DNA from: DAISKN01 sp963716925
GTDB lineage: Bacteria; Acidobacteriota; Vicinamibacteria; Marinacidobacterales; SMYC01
Length of the DNA: 64,000 nt
Assembly (NCBI GenBank): GCA_963716925.1
Contig: CAVQUX010000018.1
Span: 248,001-312,000 of the forward strand
Direction: 5' to 3'
Shown here piece by piece: positions 49,452-58,107 of the stretch (positions within the stretch are counted from its first letter, which is position 1; every line of letters begins with the position of its first letter). Position numbers and translations under genes: made by a program. The notes under the pieces were generated by a model. The model worked only from the letters and a program-made list of their open reading frames with translations. It ran no database searches and was not told where the DNA came from.

Positions 49452-49637
49452 TCAGTCCTTCCTCGGCGCGGGAGGGCGTCTTTGCGCTGATTTCAGGCGG
49501 CCGGATTTTCGGAGAGCCTCTCTCAGGAGAAATTCCATCTGGGCGTTCACGCTTCGGAGCTCGTCGTTCGCCCAGAGTTGGAGGGCTTGCAGCACCTCCG
49601 GCTCCAGCCGGAGAAGGAACGGCTTCCTCTCCGCCAC
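49452..49637 (-). CDS. Arc-type ribbon-helix-helix protein
   Basis: 61 aa: KPFLLRLEPEVLQALQLWAN, DELRSVNAQMEFLLREALRK. The strand-helix-helix layout with an RSVN-type turn is that of Arc-family DNA-binding proteins. It starts with GTG four bases after the SPFH-domain gene, and I recall such Arc-like genes often following SPFH/slipin genes. Role in controlling that operon is inferred. The basic C-terminus may help DNA binding. Confidence 0.75.
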   Translation of the reverse strand: MAERKPFLLRLEPEVLQALQLWANDELRSVNAQMEFLLREALRKSGRLKSAQRRPPAPRKD

Positions 49638-49641
49638 GGGC

Positions 49642-50508
49642 CTATTGATAGAGGCTTCCGGTGTTCAGCACCGGCTGCGCCGCGCGTTCGCCGCAGAGAA
49701 CGACGAGGAGGTTGCTCACCATCGCCGCCTTGCGCTCCTCGTCCAGCTCGACGACGTTCTGCTGCTTGAGCCTCGCGAGCGCCATCTCCACCATGCCCAC
49801 CGCGCCCTCCACGATCTTCTGCCGCGCGGCGATGATCGCCGACGCCTGCTGGCGCTGCAGCATGACGGCGGCGATCTCCGGCGCGTAGGCGAGGTGGCTG
49901 ATGCGGGCTTCCAGGACCCGCACCCCCGCTTTGGACAGCCGCGCGTGGATCTCGGACTTGAGGTCGTCCGAGACCGCCACCGCGTTGCTGCGGAGCGAGA
50001 TCTGCGTCTCGTCGTGCGCGTCGTAGGGGTAGCGGGTCGCGAGATTCCGAACGGCGGCCTCGCTCTGCACCCGGACGTAGTTCTCGTAGTCGTCTACTTC
50101 GAAGCAGGCCTCGGCGGTGTCCACCACTCTCCAGACGACGACGGCCGCGATCTCGACGGGATTTCCGTCGGAGTCGTTCACTTTGAGCTTCTCGCTCTCG
50201 AAGTTCCGCACCCGGAGCGATATCCGGCGCTTGGAGTACAACGGATTCGCCCAGCGGAGCCCCGGGGTCTTCGCGGTATAGGCATAGGCGCCGAAGAGCT
50301 GGAGCACCACTCCTTGATTGGGATGCACCACGAACAGACCCGCAAGACAGAAGCCGGCGACGATCAACAACAGCAGCCAGCCGAGCCCGGTGAGCGGATT
50401 GCGCTCCAATTCCTGGGACGTGTAGTAGGCCGAACCGCCGACCACGGGCAGCAGGACGGCGAGCGCGAGCCAGCCGGAAAGCGCGGATTTCGCTTTTTCC
50501 TCGATCAT
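49642..50508 (-). CDS. SPFH/band-7 domain membrane protein
   Basis: 288 aa from the ATG at 50508 (GAGGAG six bases upstream; the frame is open slightly further). Two N-terminal membrane helices (LSGWLALAVLLPVVGGSAYY, LGWLLLLIVAGFCLAGLFVV), then the SPFH domain (VHPNQGVVLQLFGAYAYTAK, TPGLRWANPLYSKRRISLRV, SEIHARLSKAGVRVLEARIS) and a helix-rich tail (MLQRQQASAIIAARQKIVEG). Such proteins build membrane microdomains and often control proteases. Divergent from PadR and the ADOP gene, with an AT-rich promoter region in between, so control by PadR is plausible. Confidence 0.88.
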   Translation of the reverse strand: MIEEKAKSALSGWLALAVLLPVVGGSAYYTSQELERNPLTGLGWLLLLIVAGFCLAGLFVVHPNQGVVLQLFGAYAYTAKTPGLRWANPLYSKRRISLRVRNFESEKLKVNDSDGNPVEIAAVVVWRVVDTAEACFEVDDYENYVRVQSEAAVRNLATRYPYDAHDETQISLRSNAVAVSDDLKSEIHARLSKAGVRVLEARISHLAYAPEIAAVMLQRQQASAIIAARQKIVEGAVGMVEMALARLKQQNVVELDEERKAAMVSNLLVVLCGERAAQPVLNTGSLYQ

Positions 50509-50551
50509 GGGAGGCTCCTCCTCGGGGGCCGGGAACATGATATCAAAACAG

Positions 50552-50597
50552 TATCGTTTAGCAATAAGTTGACAGTCAATCTATTTGTGGGCTAGAT
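50552..50597 (+). promoter_or_regulatory. Promoter and PadR operator candidate between SPFH and padR
   Basis: TATCGTTTAGCAATA (50552-50566) is an imperfect palindrome in the AT-rich gap between the two divergent genes. TTGACA (50569-50574) and CTAGAT (50592-50597) are spaced 17 bases and sit just before the PadR start at 50605, so the transcript would be almost leaderless. Control by the encoded PadR repressor is the simplest reading. Confidence 0.5.
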
Positions 50598-50604
50598 AGG
50601 TGTG

Positions 50605-50976
50605 ATGGACTCCCGTCTGCCTCTCACCCCGCTGTCGTTCCAGATTCTCGTGGCCCTCGCCGACGGACCCAAGCACGGCTACGGGATCCTCAAGGAGATC
50701 GAGGAGGGCTCGGGGCGGCCGCTCAAGTCGAGCACCGGCACCCTGTACCTCGCGATCCAGCGCCTGGAGCAGGACGGCCTCCTGGAGGAAGAGAAAACCG
50801 CCTCCGCCTCGGATTCGCGGCGCCGGTACTATCGCTTGACGCCCGACGGCCGCGAAGTCGCGGTTGCCGAGACCCGGCGTCTCGCGTCGCTTCTCGGAGT
50901 CGCCCGCGGCAAGAAGCTCGTGGGCGCCCGCCAGCTCGAAGCTCTGGTGAAGGCCTCGGTGGGCCGGAAGCCGTGA
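50605..50976 (+). CDS. PadR-family transcriptional regulator
   Basis: 123 aa with the PadR winged helix: LTPLSFQILVALADGPKHGY at the start, GILKEIEEGSGRPLKSSTGT, LYLAIQRLEQDGLLEEE, SRRRYYRLTPDGREVAVAE. PadR repressors respond to small ligands; in Acidobacteriota they are often coupled to ADOP permeases, and here the stop overlaps the permease start (GTGA). Probably represses this operon and the divergent SPFH gene through the intergenic palindrome. Confidence 0.88.
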   Translation: MDSRLPLTPLSFQILVALADGPKHGYGILKEIEEGSGRPLKSSTGTLYLAIQRLEQDGLLEEEKTASASDSRRRYYRLTPDGREVAVAETRRLASLLGVARGKKLVGARQLEALVKASVGRKP

Positions 50977-53651
50977 ACCGCGTCCTCGGCCTCCTGCTCG
51001 CTGCCTATCCCCAAGAGGTCCGTCTTCGCTACGGAGCGGAGATCGTCGCCACGATTCTGGAGAGGATGGAGAGCTCCCGGGGGCGGCGAAGGCTGCTCCT
51101 CGCCCGAGAGGCCGCGGGGCTCGTCGCCGCCGGCATCCGGCTGCGGCTCGCGCGATTCCGCGGCGTCCGAAGGCCGCGGGCTCCGCGGACCAGCAAAACC
51201 AGACATGGAGGAGGAGCCATGGATCGAATCCTTCACGACCTTCGCATCGCCGCCCGCGGCTTGATGAGACGTCCCGGCTTCACCGCGACCGCCGTCCTGG
51301 CGATGGCGCTCGGCGTCGGGGCGAGCGTCGCGATCTTCTCCGTCTTCCAGGCGGTTCTCCTTCGTCCGCTTCCCTTCGCCGAGCCGGAGCGTCTGGTGAC
51401 GCTCTGGGAGAAGAACTCCGAGCGGGGCTGGTACAAAGCCCAGGTAGCCCCCGCGAACTACCTCGACTGGAAGGAGCAGTCACGGAGCTTCGAGGCGATG
51501 GCCGGATACAACTCGTGGCTCGACGAGCTGGCTCTCGTCGTCGAGGGTGAGCCGACGGTCGTACGCGCCAGCACCGTCACCGGCGGCTTCTTCGAGGTCC
51601 TCGGGGTCCCGCCGATCGAGGGCCGGGTTTTCGACGACAGCCACACGTGGGATGGAAGCGAGCCGGTAGCTGTCCTCTCCCACGGTCTCTGGATGCGCCG
51701 ATTCGGAGGCGACCCGGCGATCGTGGGACGCTCTCTGACACTCGACTCCGTTTCCCGCCGGGTCGTCGGTGTCATGCCGGAGAGCTTCCGTTACCCTTAC
51801 CGCGACGCCGAGCTGTGGCTCCCCATGAGGTGGAAGCCGGAGTTCCGTTCCGAGGTCTCCTTCCGGCGAGCGCACTCGATGTTCGTTCTCGGCCGCCTCC
51901 GAGACGGCGTGTCCCTGGAGGAAGCCGAAGCGGAAGTGGCCGCCATCGCGGACCGCCTGGAGCTGCAATATCCCGAGACCAACCGTCTCATGAAGAGCGG
52001 CGCGACCGGCCTCCACGAGTGGGTGGTCGGCGATACGAGGCGGCCCATCCAGATTCTCATGGCCGCGGTCCTGTTCGTGTTCCTCATCGCCTGCATCAAC
52101 GTGGCGAACATGATGCTCGCGAGAAACGCCGGCCGCGCCGAGGAGATGCGGATTCGGCGGGCGCTCGGGGGTAGCGGGAGGAGGCTTCTGTTTCTGGGGG
52201 TCGCGGACGGACTCCTCCTCGGCGCATCGTCAGGAGCTCTCGGAGTCCTCCTCGGAATCTCGATCCTCCGGCCGATCCTCGCCTTGAGCCCGGAGAAGCT
52301 GCCTCGCGTCGACGAAGTGGGCGCCGATGCGACCGTCGTCGCGTTCGCCTTCGGCGTCAGCCTTCTCGGCGCCCTCCTGGTGGGAGTCGTCTCGACCTGG
52401 AGACTCACGGCGTCGGAACGCCGGGAAGGCCTTGCTCTCGGGGCCCGGGGCGCCTCTACCTCGCGGAGCGCGAAACGCACTACCGCCGCCCTGGTAGCGC
52501 TCGAGGTGGCGCTCAGCCTTCCTCTGGTCGTGGGCACGGGACTCATGATCCGAACGCTCTGGGGATTGACGCAGGTCGCTCCCGGGTTCGAGGCGGAGAA
52601 CGTGCTCGTAGCGCGGGTGTCCGTTCCGTCGATGCGTTACGACTCCCCGGCCCGATGGGAGACCTTCGTTCAGACCTTCGTACAATCGGCCGCCGCCATT
52701 CCCGGAGTCGAGAGCGCGGGCGCGACTCGAGGGCTTCCCTTCAAGCAGTTCGGCTGGACCAGCGACTTCACGGCGGAAGGTTGGCCGTCCGATCGCTTCG
52801 GCATCGACGTCCGCCATGATGAGGCGACTCCCGCGCTCTTCCGTACGATGCGCGTGCCCCTGCTGCGCGGACGCGATTTCGAGTGGTCCGACGGCGTCGA
52901 AGCGCCTCGAGTGGTGATCGTGAACCAGGCCCTGGCGGAAAAGTACTTCCCCGGCGAGGACCCTGTCGGGCGGCGCATCGTGTTCGACCGTGTGCCCGAT
53001 GCAGATTCCCGCTGGCGCGAGATCGTTGGAGTGGTCGGAAACGTGCGCGACGAGACCCTGGCGCTCGAGGAGGGGCCCACGATCTACGCTCCCATACCGC
53101 AGGAGGACGCCCTCGCGTTGCATCTTCTGGTGCGGAGCGACATGAATCCCGAAGCGCTCTCGGAGCTCGTGCGCTCCAGACTGGCGGCGATCGATCCGGC
53201 GCTTCCTCTCTACGACGTCACCACGCTCGAGGACACGGTTTCCTCGTCGCTCGCCCGCGAGCGCTTCCTCCTCGCTCTTCTCGCGGCATCGGCGCTGGTG
53301 GCGCTGGTGCTCGCGACCGTCGGGATTGGCGGAGTCGTCTCGCAATCGACGGCGCGGCGGGTTCGTGAGATCGGCATCCGCATGGCCCTCGGGGCCGAGG
53401 CCCGGTCGGTGGTGGCCCTGGTGATACGGGAAGGCATGCGGCCGGTCGTCGCGGGGATTGCGGCCGGGGCCCTTGCCGCGTCGGTCCTCGCCCGCGCGAT
53501 GTCGGGGCTTCTCTTCGAGGTCGAGCCCCTCGATCCCTACACGTTCCTCGCCGTGGCGGCCCTGGTCGCCGGGGCGGCTCTCGTGGCCTGCCTCCTTCCC
53601 GCGCGATCGGCGGCAGGCGTGGACGCGTCGCGGACACTGCGCTCCGAGTGA
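50973..53651 (+). CDS. PadR-coupled ADOP-type permease
   Basis: 892 aa starting with GTG at 50973. An extra N-terminal region of about 80 residues (LLLAAYPQEVRLRYGAEIVA) precedes the usual ADOP start MDRILHDLRIAARGLMRR; this extension is typical of permeases encoded next to a PadR gene. Then the familiar duplicated MacB/FtsX layout with helices near residues 105, 360-470, a periplasmic half, and the final block with RRVREIGIRMALGAEARSVV. Third ADOP in the window. Transport substrate unknown. Confidence 0.9.
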   Translation: MNRVLGLLLAAYPQEVRLRYGAEIVATILERMESSRGRRRLLLAREAAGLVAAGIRLRLARFRGVRRPRAPRTSKTRHGGGAMDRILHDLRIAARGLMRRPGFTATAVLAMALGVGASVAIFSVFQAVLLRPLPFAEPERLVTLWEKNSERGWYKAQVAPANYLDWKEQSRSFEAMAGYNSWLDELALVVEGEPTVVRASTVTGGFFEVLGVPPIEGRVFDDSHTWDGSEPVAVLSHGLWMRRFGGDPAIVGRSLTLDSVSRRVVGVMPESFRYPYRDAELWLPMRWKPEFRSEVSFRRAHSMFVLGRLRDGVSLEEAEAEVAAIADRLELQYPETNRLMKSGATGLHEWVVGDTRRPIQILMAAVLFVFLIACINVANMMLARNAGRAEEMRIRRALGGSGRRLLFLGVADGLLLGASSGALGVLLGISILRPILALSPEKLPRVDEVGADATVVAFAFGVSLLGALLVGVVSTWRLTASERREGLALGARGASTSRSAKRTTAALVALEVALSLPLVVGTGLMIRTLWGLTQVAPGFEAENVLVARVSVPSMRYDSPARWETFVQTFVQSAAAIPGVESAGATRGLPFKQFGWTSDFTAEGWPSDRFGIDVRHDEATPALFRTMRVPLLRGRDFEWSDGVEAPRVVIVNQALAEKYFPGEDPVGRRIVFDRVPDADSRWREIVGVVGNVRDETLALEEGPTIYAPIPQEDALALHLLVRSDMNPEALSELVRSRLAAIDPALPLYDVTTLEDTVSSSLARERFLLALLAASALVALVLATVGIGGVVSQSTARRVREIGIRMALGAEARSVVALVIREGMRPVVAGIAAGALAASVLARAMSGLLFEVEPLDPYTFLAVAALVAGAALVACLLPARSAAGVDASRTLRSE

Positions 53652-53688
53652 TTGGAGCTTCCGGAACCACCGCAGTATTCTTTTCCTC

Positions 53689-54669
53689 GTGCTCCTCCCG
53701 GGGTGCTGCGTCTTTCTCCTTCTGTCCTCTTCGTACGCCCCGGAACTGACCATCGAGAGCCTTCGTGCATTCGTCGAAGACTACCGGGACGGAAACCACT
53801 CCGCAGCGGCTCGAGCGCTGCGCGACACCGGCCTGAAGGGCCTTTCGGCGCTGAGCACGGAGTTCGCCGTCGCGCTCGATCTGAAACGGCCGGCCGACCG
53901 GGAACGTCTCCTCGCCGGCATCCTGCTCCTCGCCGAAACCGCGCTCATCGTCGACTCGCCCGAGGCAAGAGACCTGAGTCTGGACGAAGCGGTGAAGTTG
54001 ACGACATCGATGGAGCCGGACGAAGGAATCGCCCTTCAGAAAGAGCTTCACCTCGCGGCCTCCTACCGGCTCTTCCACCAGCGCCGGGTGATGGACGCTC
54101 TCCAGGTGCTCGAGCCGGCGGCCGTTCGATACCCATCGGATCCGTCGCTCCAATTCGCCTTCGGGACTCTCCTCGAGCTCGGCGGGTGGCTTCAGTCGTC
54201 TCCGGCGCTCCTCGAAAGAGCCCGCAGCACGTACGAGGCGACTCTCCTCCTCGATCCGGCAAATAGCCGCGCCGCCCTCAGGCTCGGCCACACGCTCAGC
54301 CTGCTCCGCCGGTACGACGAGGCGATACCGCGCCTGCGAGACGCACTCGCCGCCGACCTGAGCTTGCCCGACCGGGTAGTGGGTTTTCTCTCTCTCGGCG
54401 ACGCGCTGCGAGAGACCGGATCGGCGGAGCCGGCCCTGGAGGCCTATCGAGAGGCGCTCTCCTTCGATCCCGATTCCCAGGCAGCCACGGTAGCGCTCTC
54501 CTATACGCTCCGGGATCTCGGCCGCGTCGACGAGGCCAAGGCGGTGCTCGATCCCGGCTTCTCCCTCACGCCCGAAATACCCGCCCCCGATCTTTTCCAG
54601 CGGTACCTGATGGCCGACTCGGCGAGCTATGACGAGCGGTGGCGAGCACTCCGGGGGCGCATTCCATGA
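53689..54669 (+). CDS. TPR-repeat protein, probable lipoprotein
   Basis: About 326 aa; the only in-frame start is GTG at 53689, and the sequence right there (VLLPGCCVFLLLSSSYAPEL) gives a short hydrophobic signal with a lipobox-like LLPGC. The rest is helical repeats: LAASYRLFHQRRVMDALQVL, LLDPANSRAALRLGHTLSLL, FLSLGDALRETGSAEPALEA, VALSYTLRDLGRVDEAKAVL, at least four TPRs in the second half. Four-base overlap with the VWFA gene downstream suggests they act together. No ribosome binding site seen, so the start is uncertain. Confidence 0.7.
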   Translation: MLLPGCCVFLLLSSSYAPELTIESLRAFVEDYRDGNHSAAARALRDTGLKGLSALSTEFAVALDLKRPADRERLLAGILLLAETALIVDSPEARDLSLDEAVKLTTSMEPDEGIALQKELHLAASYRLFHQRRVMDALQVLEPAAVRYPSDPSLQFAFGTLLELGGWLQSSPALLERARSTYEATLLLDPANSRAALRLGHTLSLLRRYDEAIPRLRDALAADLSLPDRVVGFLSLGDALRETGSAEPALEAYREALSFDPDSQAATVALSYTLRDLGRVDEAKAVLDPGFSLTPEIPAPDLFQRYLMADSASYDERWRALRGRIP

Positions 54670-55574
54670 TCTCGGGCATCGTCGCGGCCTCGCTCCTGGC
54701 CTGCGCTCAGCCGTCCCCGAACCCCAGGTTTCGCACGGAGGCGAGGCGGGTCTTCGTGGACGTCTTCGTCACCCGCGAAGGGAGGCCGGTCGACGGCCTG
54801 CGCGCCGAGGATTTCGAGGTCTACGACGACCGCACGCTCCAGCCGGGGGTGACCCTTCTATCGGCGACCCTCCCGTTGAGCGTGGCTCTCGTTCTGGATG
54901 GAAGCGCCAGCGTTCGAGGCGACAAGCTCGCGCGTCTGACGGACGCGGCGCGCGTCTTCATCGGGCATCTCGCGGGTGAGGACGAGGTTTCGGTCCTTTC
55001 ATTCGGGACACGCTATCGCCTGAACCTCCCGTTGACGCTAGACCACCGGCTCGCGTCTCGTTCCGTAGGGCGGCTCGGCGGCTTCGGCGGCACGGCGCTC
55101 CTCGACTCGCTCTACGCCTCGCTCATCTACGTCGAGCAGGGAAGCGGCCGGCCGCTGGTGCTGCTCTTCTCGGACGGCGACGACAACGCGAGCTGGCTTT
55201 CGACGCGGGAGCTGACCCGGGCCGCCGAGCGGTCCGAAGCCGTCATCTTCGTCGTGAGGGCCGGGAGCGGCGCGGGAATCTCGATCGGGGCGACGGAGAC
55301 TTCTCCCGCGATCTTCCTGGAGAGCGGCGCCGAAGAGAGCGCCCGGGCGCTCCTCGACGCCGTGGCCGGAGCCACCGGAGGACGGGTGATTTCGGTTCGC
55401 GACACCTCGGACCTCGCCGCGGCCTTTCGGGAGGTGCTCGAACTCATGCGTCGCCGGTATCTCCTGGTTTACGAGCCTGCCGAAACCGCTCCGGGGTGGC
55501 ACACCGTTGACGTGCGACTCGCTCGCGGCATCCGCGCGGACGTGAGGGCGCGCGCCGGCTACTTCCTCAGGTAG
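54666..55574 (+). CDS. Acidobacterial VWFA-related domain protein
   Basis: 302 aa from the ATG at 54666. Signal/lipobox region ends in LLAC. The motif RRVFVDVFVTREGRPVDGLR, AEDFEVYDDRTLQPGV opens the domain I know from acidobacterial VWFA-related proteins. The von Willebrand A fold follows with a MIDAS-like LDGSASVRGDKLARL, then VSVLSFGTRYRLNLPLTL, LLFSDGDDNASWLS, and the ending YLLVYEPAETAPGWHTVDV. Probably a periplasmic metal-dependent binding protein. Overlaps the TPR gene by four bases. Confidence 0.85.
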   Translation: MISGIVAASLLACAQPSPNPRFRTEARRVFVDVFVTREGRPVDGLRAEDFEVYDDRTLQPGVTLLSATLPLSVALVLDGSASVRGDKLARLTDAARVFIGHLAGEDEVSVLSFGTRYRLNLPLTLDHRLASRSVGRLGGFGGTALLDSLYASLIYVEQGSGRPLVLLFSDGDDNASWLSTRELTRAAERSEAVIFVVRAGSGAGISIGATETSPAIFLESGAEESARALLDAVAGATGGRVISVRDTSDLAAAFREVLELMRRRYLLVYEPAETAPGWHTVDVRLARGIRADVRARAGYFLR

Positions 55575-55683
55575 GAGTGCGCTCGACCACGAGCGTGGTG
55601 ACGTCGTCCCCCAGCGGCCGGCCGCCCGCGTGCGCCAGGACGCGCTCGTGAATGGTGTCGTGCACTTCTCCCGGACCGCCCAT
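55567..55683 (-). pseudogene. C-terminal remnant of a SpoIIE/RsbU-type phosphatase
   Basis: Only the last 38 residues of a PP2C-like SpoIIE phosphatase are present: VHDTIHERVLAHAGGRPLGD, DVTTLVVERT. The HAGG...DDVT pair is the conserved C-terminal acidic metal site. Upstream on the minus strand the frame is occupied by the CorC-type gene on the plus strand, so no catalytic core remains. A leftover of a deleted gene. It overlaps the VWFA stop by eight bases. Confidence 0.55.
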
Positions 55684-55761
55684 GCTGGCACATGGAGGTC
55701 GGTGGGAACCGGAGGCACCCGGCGCAGGCGGGGAACGGATGGGATAGGATCGTACGCTCCT

Positions 55762-57156
55762 ATGATACAGGTCCTGCTGCTCGGGGCGGCGCTCCTCCTG
55801 GTGCTCCTGAACGGGTTTTTCGTGGCGGCGGAGTTCGCCATCGTCAAGGTCCGCTCGACGAAGATCCGGGAGCTCGCCGAGGAGGGAGACTGGCGCGCGG
55901 TCGTTGCCCGAACCGTGCTCTCCCACCTCGACGCCTATCTGTCCGCCTGCCAGCTCGGGATCACCATGGCTTCTCTCGGCCTCGGCTGGATCGGCGAGCC
56001 GGCGGTGGCCCGGTTGATCGAGCCGGCGCTCCGGGCCGCGGGCGTCACCAACCAGACGCTGGTCCATACCGTCGCCTTCACCGTGGCTTTCCTTTTCATC
56101 TCGTTCCTGCACATCGTTCTGGGAGAGCAAGCTCCCAAGTCGCTCGCGATTCGAAAGCCCGAGAGCACGTCGCTCTGGCTCGCGCCGGTGCTCCGCGCCT
56201 TCTACTGGCTGATGTATGTGCCGATCATCCTGTTGAACGGGTCCGCCAACTGGATTCTGCGCGTGGTGGGGATCGAACCGGTGGACGAGACGGAGCAAGC
56301 GCATTCCTCCGAAGAGCTGCGAATGATCGTGGGAGCGAGCCATGCCCACGGCATCCTCAACGCGACCGAACGGCGCCTGCTGGAGAACGTGATCGACTTC
56401 TCCGAGCGCGAGGTGGCGGAGATCATGACTCCGCGCGTGGACATGGTCTGCCTGTTCGTGAACAAGTCGATTGCGGAGAACCTGGGGATCGTGCGCGGGG
56501 AGCAGCACACCCGCTATCCTCTGGCGGAGGGGAGCGCCGACAACGTCATCGGCATGATTCACATCAAGGACATCATCGCCATCACCGTGGACCGCGCGGC
56601 CGAGCGCACCGGGAGCGTCCTGCAGTCGATCAAGCGCCCGGTCCTGTTCGTGCCCGAAAGGGCTTCGATCGACGCTCTCCTGCGCACCATCCAGGCGACG
56701 CAAACGCACATGGCGATCGTGGTGGACGAGTACGGCGGAGTCGCCGGAGTGGTAACTCTCGAGGACGTGCTCGAGGAGCTGGTGGGAGAGATCCGCGACG
56801 AGTTCGATGTCAAGGAGCTCGAAGTCGAGCGTCGCGGCGGGGAGACGATCGTCGATGGCGGGATGCCTCTCAACGAGGTCGAGGAGATGTTTCCCGATCT
56901 GGTGAGCGAGGAGGAGAACGACGTGCGGACGGTGGGAGGCCTGGTGCTGAAGAAGCTCGGCCGTATCCCGGTCGTCGGCGATCAGGTGACCCTCGGGCCT
57001 TACCGGATGGAAGTGATCGAGATGGACAACCTTCGCATCACCCGGGTGAAAATCGAGCGCGTTTCGGGCGGAGGCGGTGCGGCGCTGGAGAGGCCGTCTT
57101 CGAAGAGCTCCCTCGAGAGCGGGAAAAAGCGAGCTCCTCCGGCGGAAGCGAGCTGA
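55762..57156 (+). CDS. CNNM/CorC-type (hemolysin-related) transporter with CBS domains
   Basis: 464 aa. DUF21 membrane domain in residues 1-185 (LLVLLNGFFVAAEFAIVKVR, FLHIVLGEQAPKSLAIRKPE), a CBS pair around 210-345 (MTPRVDMVCLFVNKSIAENL, IKRPVLFVPERASIDALLRT, VVDEYGGVAGVVTLEDVLEE) and a CorC_HlyC domain to about 430 (VGGLVLKKLGRIPVVGDQVT). Typical of CorC/YtfL proteins linked to Mg2+ or other cation efflux. The last 40 residues overlap the 3' end of the convergent phosphoesterase gene by 119 bases. Confidence 0.9.
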   Translation: MIQVLLLGAALLLVLLNGFFVAAEFAIVKVRSTKIRELAEEGDWRAVVARTVLSHLDAYLSACQLGITMASLGLGWIGEPAVARLIEPALRAAGVTNQTLVHTVAFTVAFLFISFLHIVLGEQAPKSLAIRKPESTSLWLAPVLRAFYWLMYVPIILLNGSANWILRVVGIEPVDETEQAHSSEELRMIVGASHAHGILNATERRLLENVIDFSEREVAEIMTPRVDMVCLFVNKSIAENLGIVRGEQHTRYPLAEGSADNVIGMIHIKDIIAITVDRAAERTGSVLQSIKRPVLFVPERASIDALLRTIQATQTHMAIVVDEYGGVAGVVTLEDVLEELVGEIRDEFDVKELEVERRGGETIVDGGMPLNEVEEMFPDLVSEEENDVRTVGGLVLKKLGRIPVVGDQVTLGPYRMEVIEMDNLRITRVKIERVSGGGGAALERPSSKSSLESGKKRAPPAEAS

Positions 57157-57988
57157 AGGCACTTCCGACGCGGAGGATGGCGATTTCCGGCGGGACGCGA
57201 AATCGCACAGGCAGGATGCTGGTCCCGAGGCCCGAGGTGACGAACAGGTGGCGGCCCTGCTCCACCACGTGGCCGCGGACGTAGCGCTCGCCGAACCGCG
57301 AGGGCACGACCGGTGCTCCCCAGAAGGGAAAATCGACCTGTCCCCCGTGAGTGTGGCCGGCGAGCGTCAGCGCGACGCGGTCCGTGATCTCGGGGAAGAG
57401 GTCGGGGTTGTGGGTGAGGGCTATCGCCGCGCCTTCCTGCGGCAGGCCCGCGAGAGCGCCGGCGACGTCGGGATTCCCCGCCATGAGGTCGCCGATTCCT
57501 ACGAGCCAGAAATCGAAACCCTCCCCCTCGACCCGAACGTTCTCGTTCTCGAGCACTCGAATGCCCGCGGACTCGAAGGCCCGCCGCACCCGCGGTCCGT
57601 CATACCAGTGGTCGTGGTTGCCGAGGACCGCGAACACGCCGAGCGGCGCCTCGAGCTTGGAGAGGAGGGATGCGGTTCTCTCCGGCGGAACGAAATCGCC
57701 GCCTCGCGCTCCGGAGACCACGTAGTCTCCCGCCAGGAGAACGATGTGGGGCCGGCTCTGGTTGACGCGCGCCACGACCTCCTCGAGCTTCCGGGGTCCG
57801 TTGAACGGCGAGCCCACGTGGAGATCACTGAGGAGCGCGATGACGAGGCCGTCCTGCTCGGCGGGCCAACGCGGAAGCGTGAGCTCTGAGCGGTGGACTT
57901 CGAGTGACGCGGGCTCCAGGACGAAGGCCCAGAGGGCGAGGAGCAGGGGCGCGCCGAGGACCGACGCAAGAGCCGCCTTGCTCTTCAT
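57038..57988 (-). CDS. Membrane-anchored metallophosphoesterase
   Basis: 316 aa. N-terminal helix (ALASVLGAPLLLALWAFVLE). Metal motifs of calcineurin-like enzymes: ALLSDLHVGSPFNGP (DxH), LLAGDYVV (GD), VLGNHDHWYDG (GNHD), ALTHNPDLFPE and TLAGHTHGGQVDFPF (GHTHGGQ). The domain resembles the YkuE/LpxH-like family that acts on membrane phospho-substrates. The tail after about residue 280 is low-complexity, and it runs 119 bases into the convergent CorC gene, so the natural stop may have been lost. Confidence 0.88.
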   Translation of the reverse strand: MKSKAALASVLGAPLLLALWAFVLEPASLEVHRSELTLPRWPAEQDGLVIALLSDLHVGSPFNGPRKLEEVVARVNQSRPHIVLLAGDYVVSGARGGDFVPPERTASLLSKLEAPLGVFAVLGNHDHWYDGPRVRRAFESAGIRVLENENVRVEGEGFDFWLVGIGDLMAGNPDVAGALAGLPQEGAAIALTHNPDLFPEITDRVALTLAGHTHGGQVDFPFWGAPVVPSRFGERYVRGHVVEQGRHLFVTSGLGTSILPVRFRVPPEIAILRVGSAFSSLPPEELAFSRSRGSSSKTASPAPHRLRPKRARFSPG

Positions 57989-58107
57989 GAAAGAATTATG
58001 ACCTGTAACTGTGGCCCTCGCGTGGCGATCCCGGTGTTGTCGCCCCTTTCTTTGCGTTTCCCCGGGTCCCGGCTTATCTTTCCCGTTCCGGCTTCCCGAG
58101 ACCTTCC

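Noticed and set aside
55684..57162. Long minus-strand frame continuing the phosphatase stub through the CorC gene
   Set aside because: Only the first part next to the stop resembles SpoIIE; the rest is antisense to the CBS/CorC protein and has no similarity to a phosphatase core.
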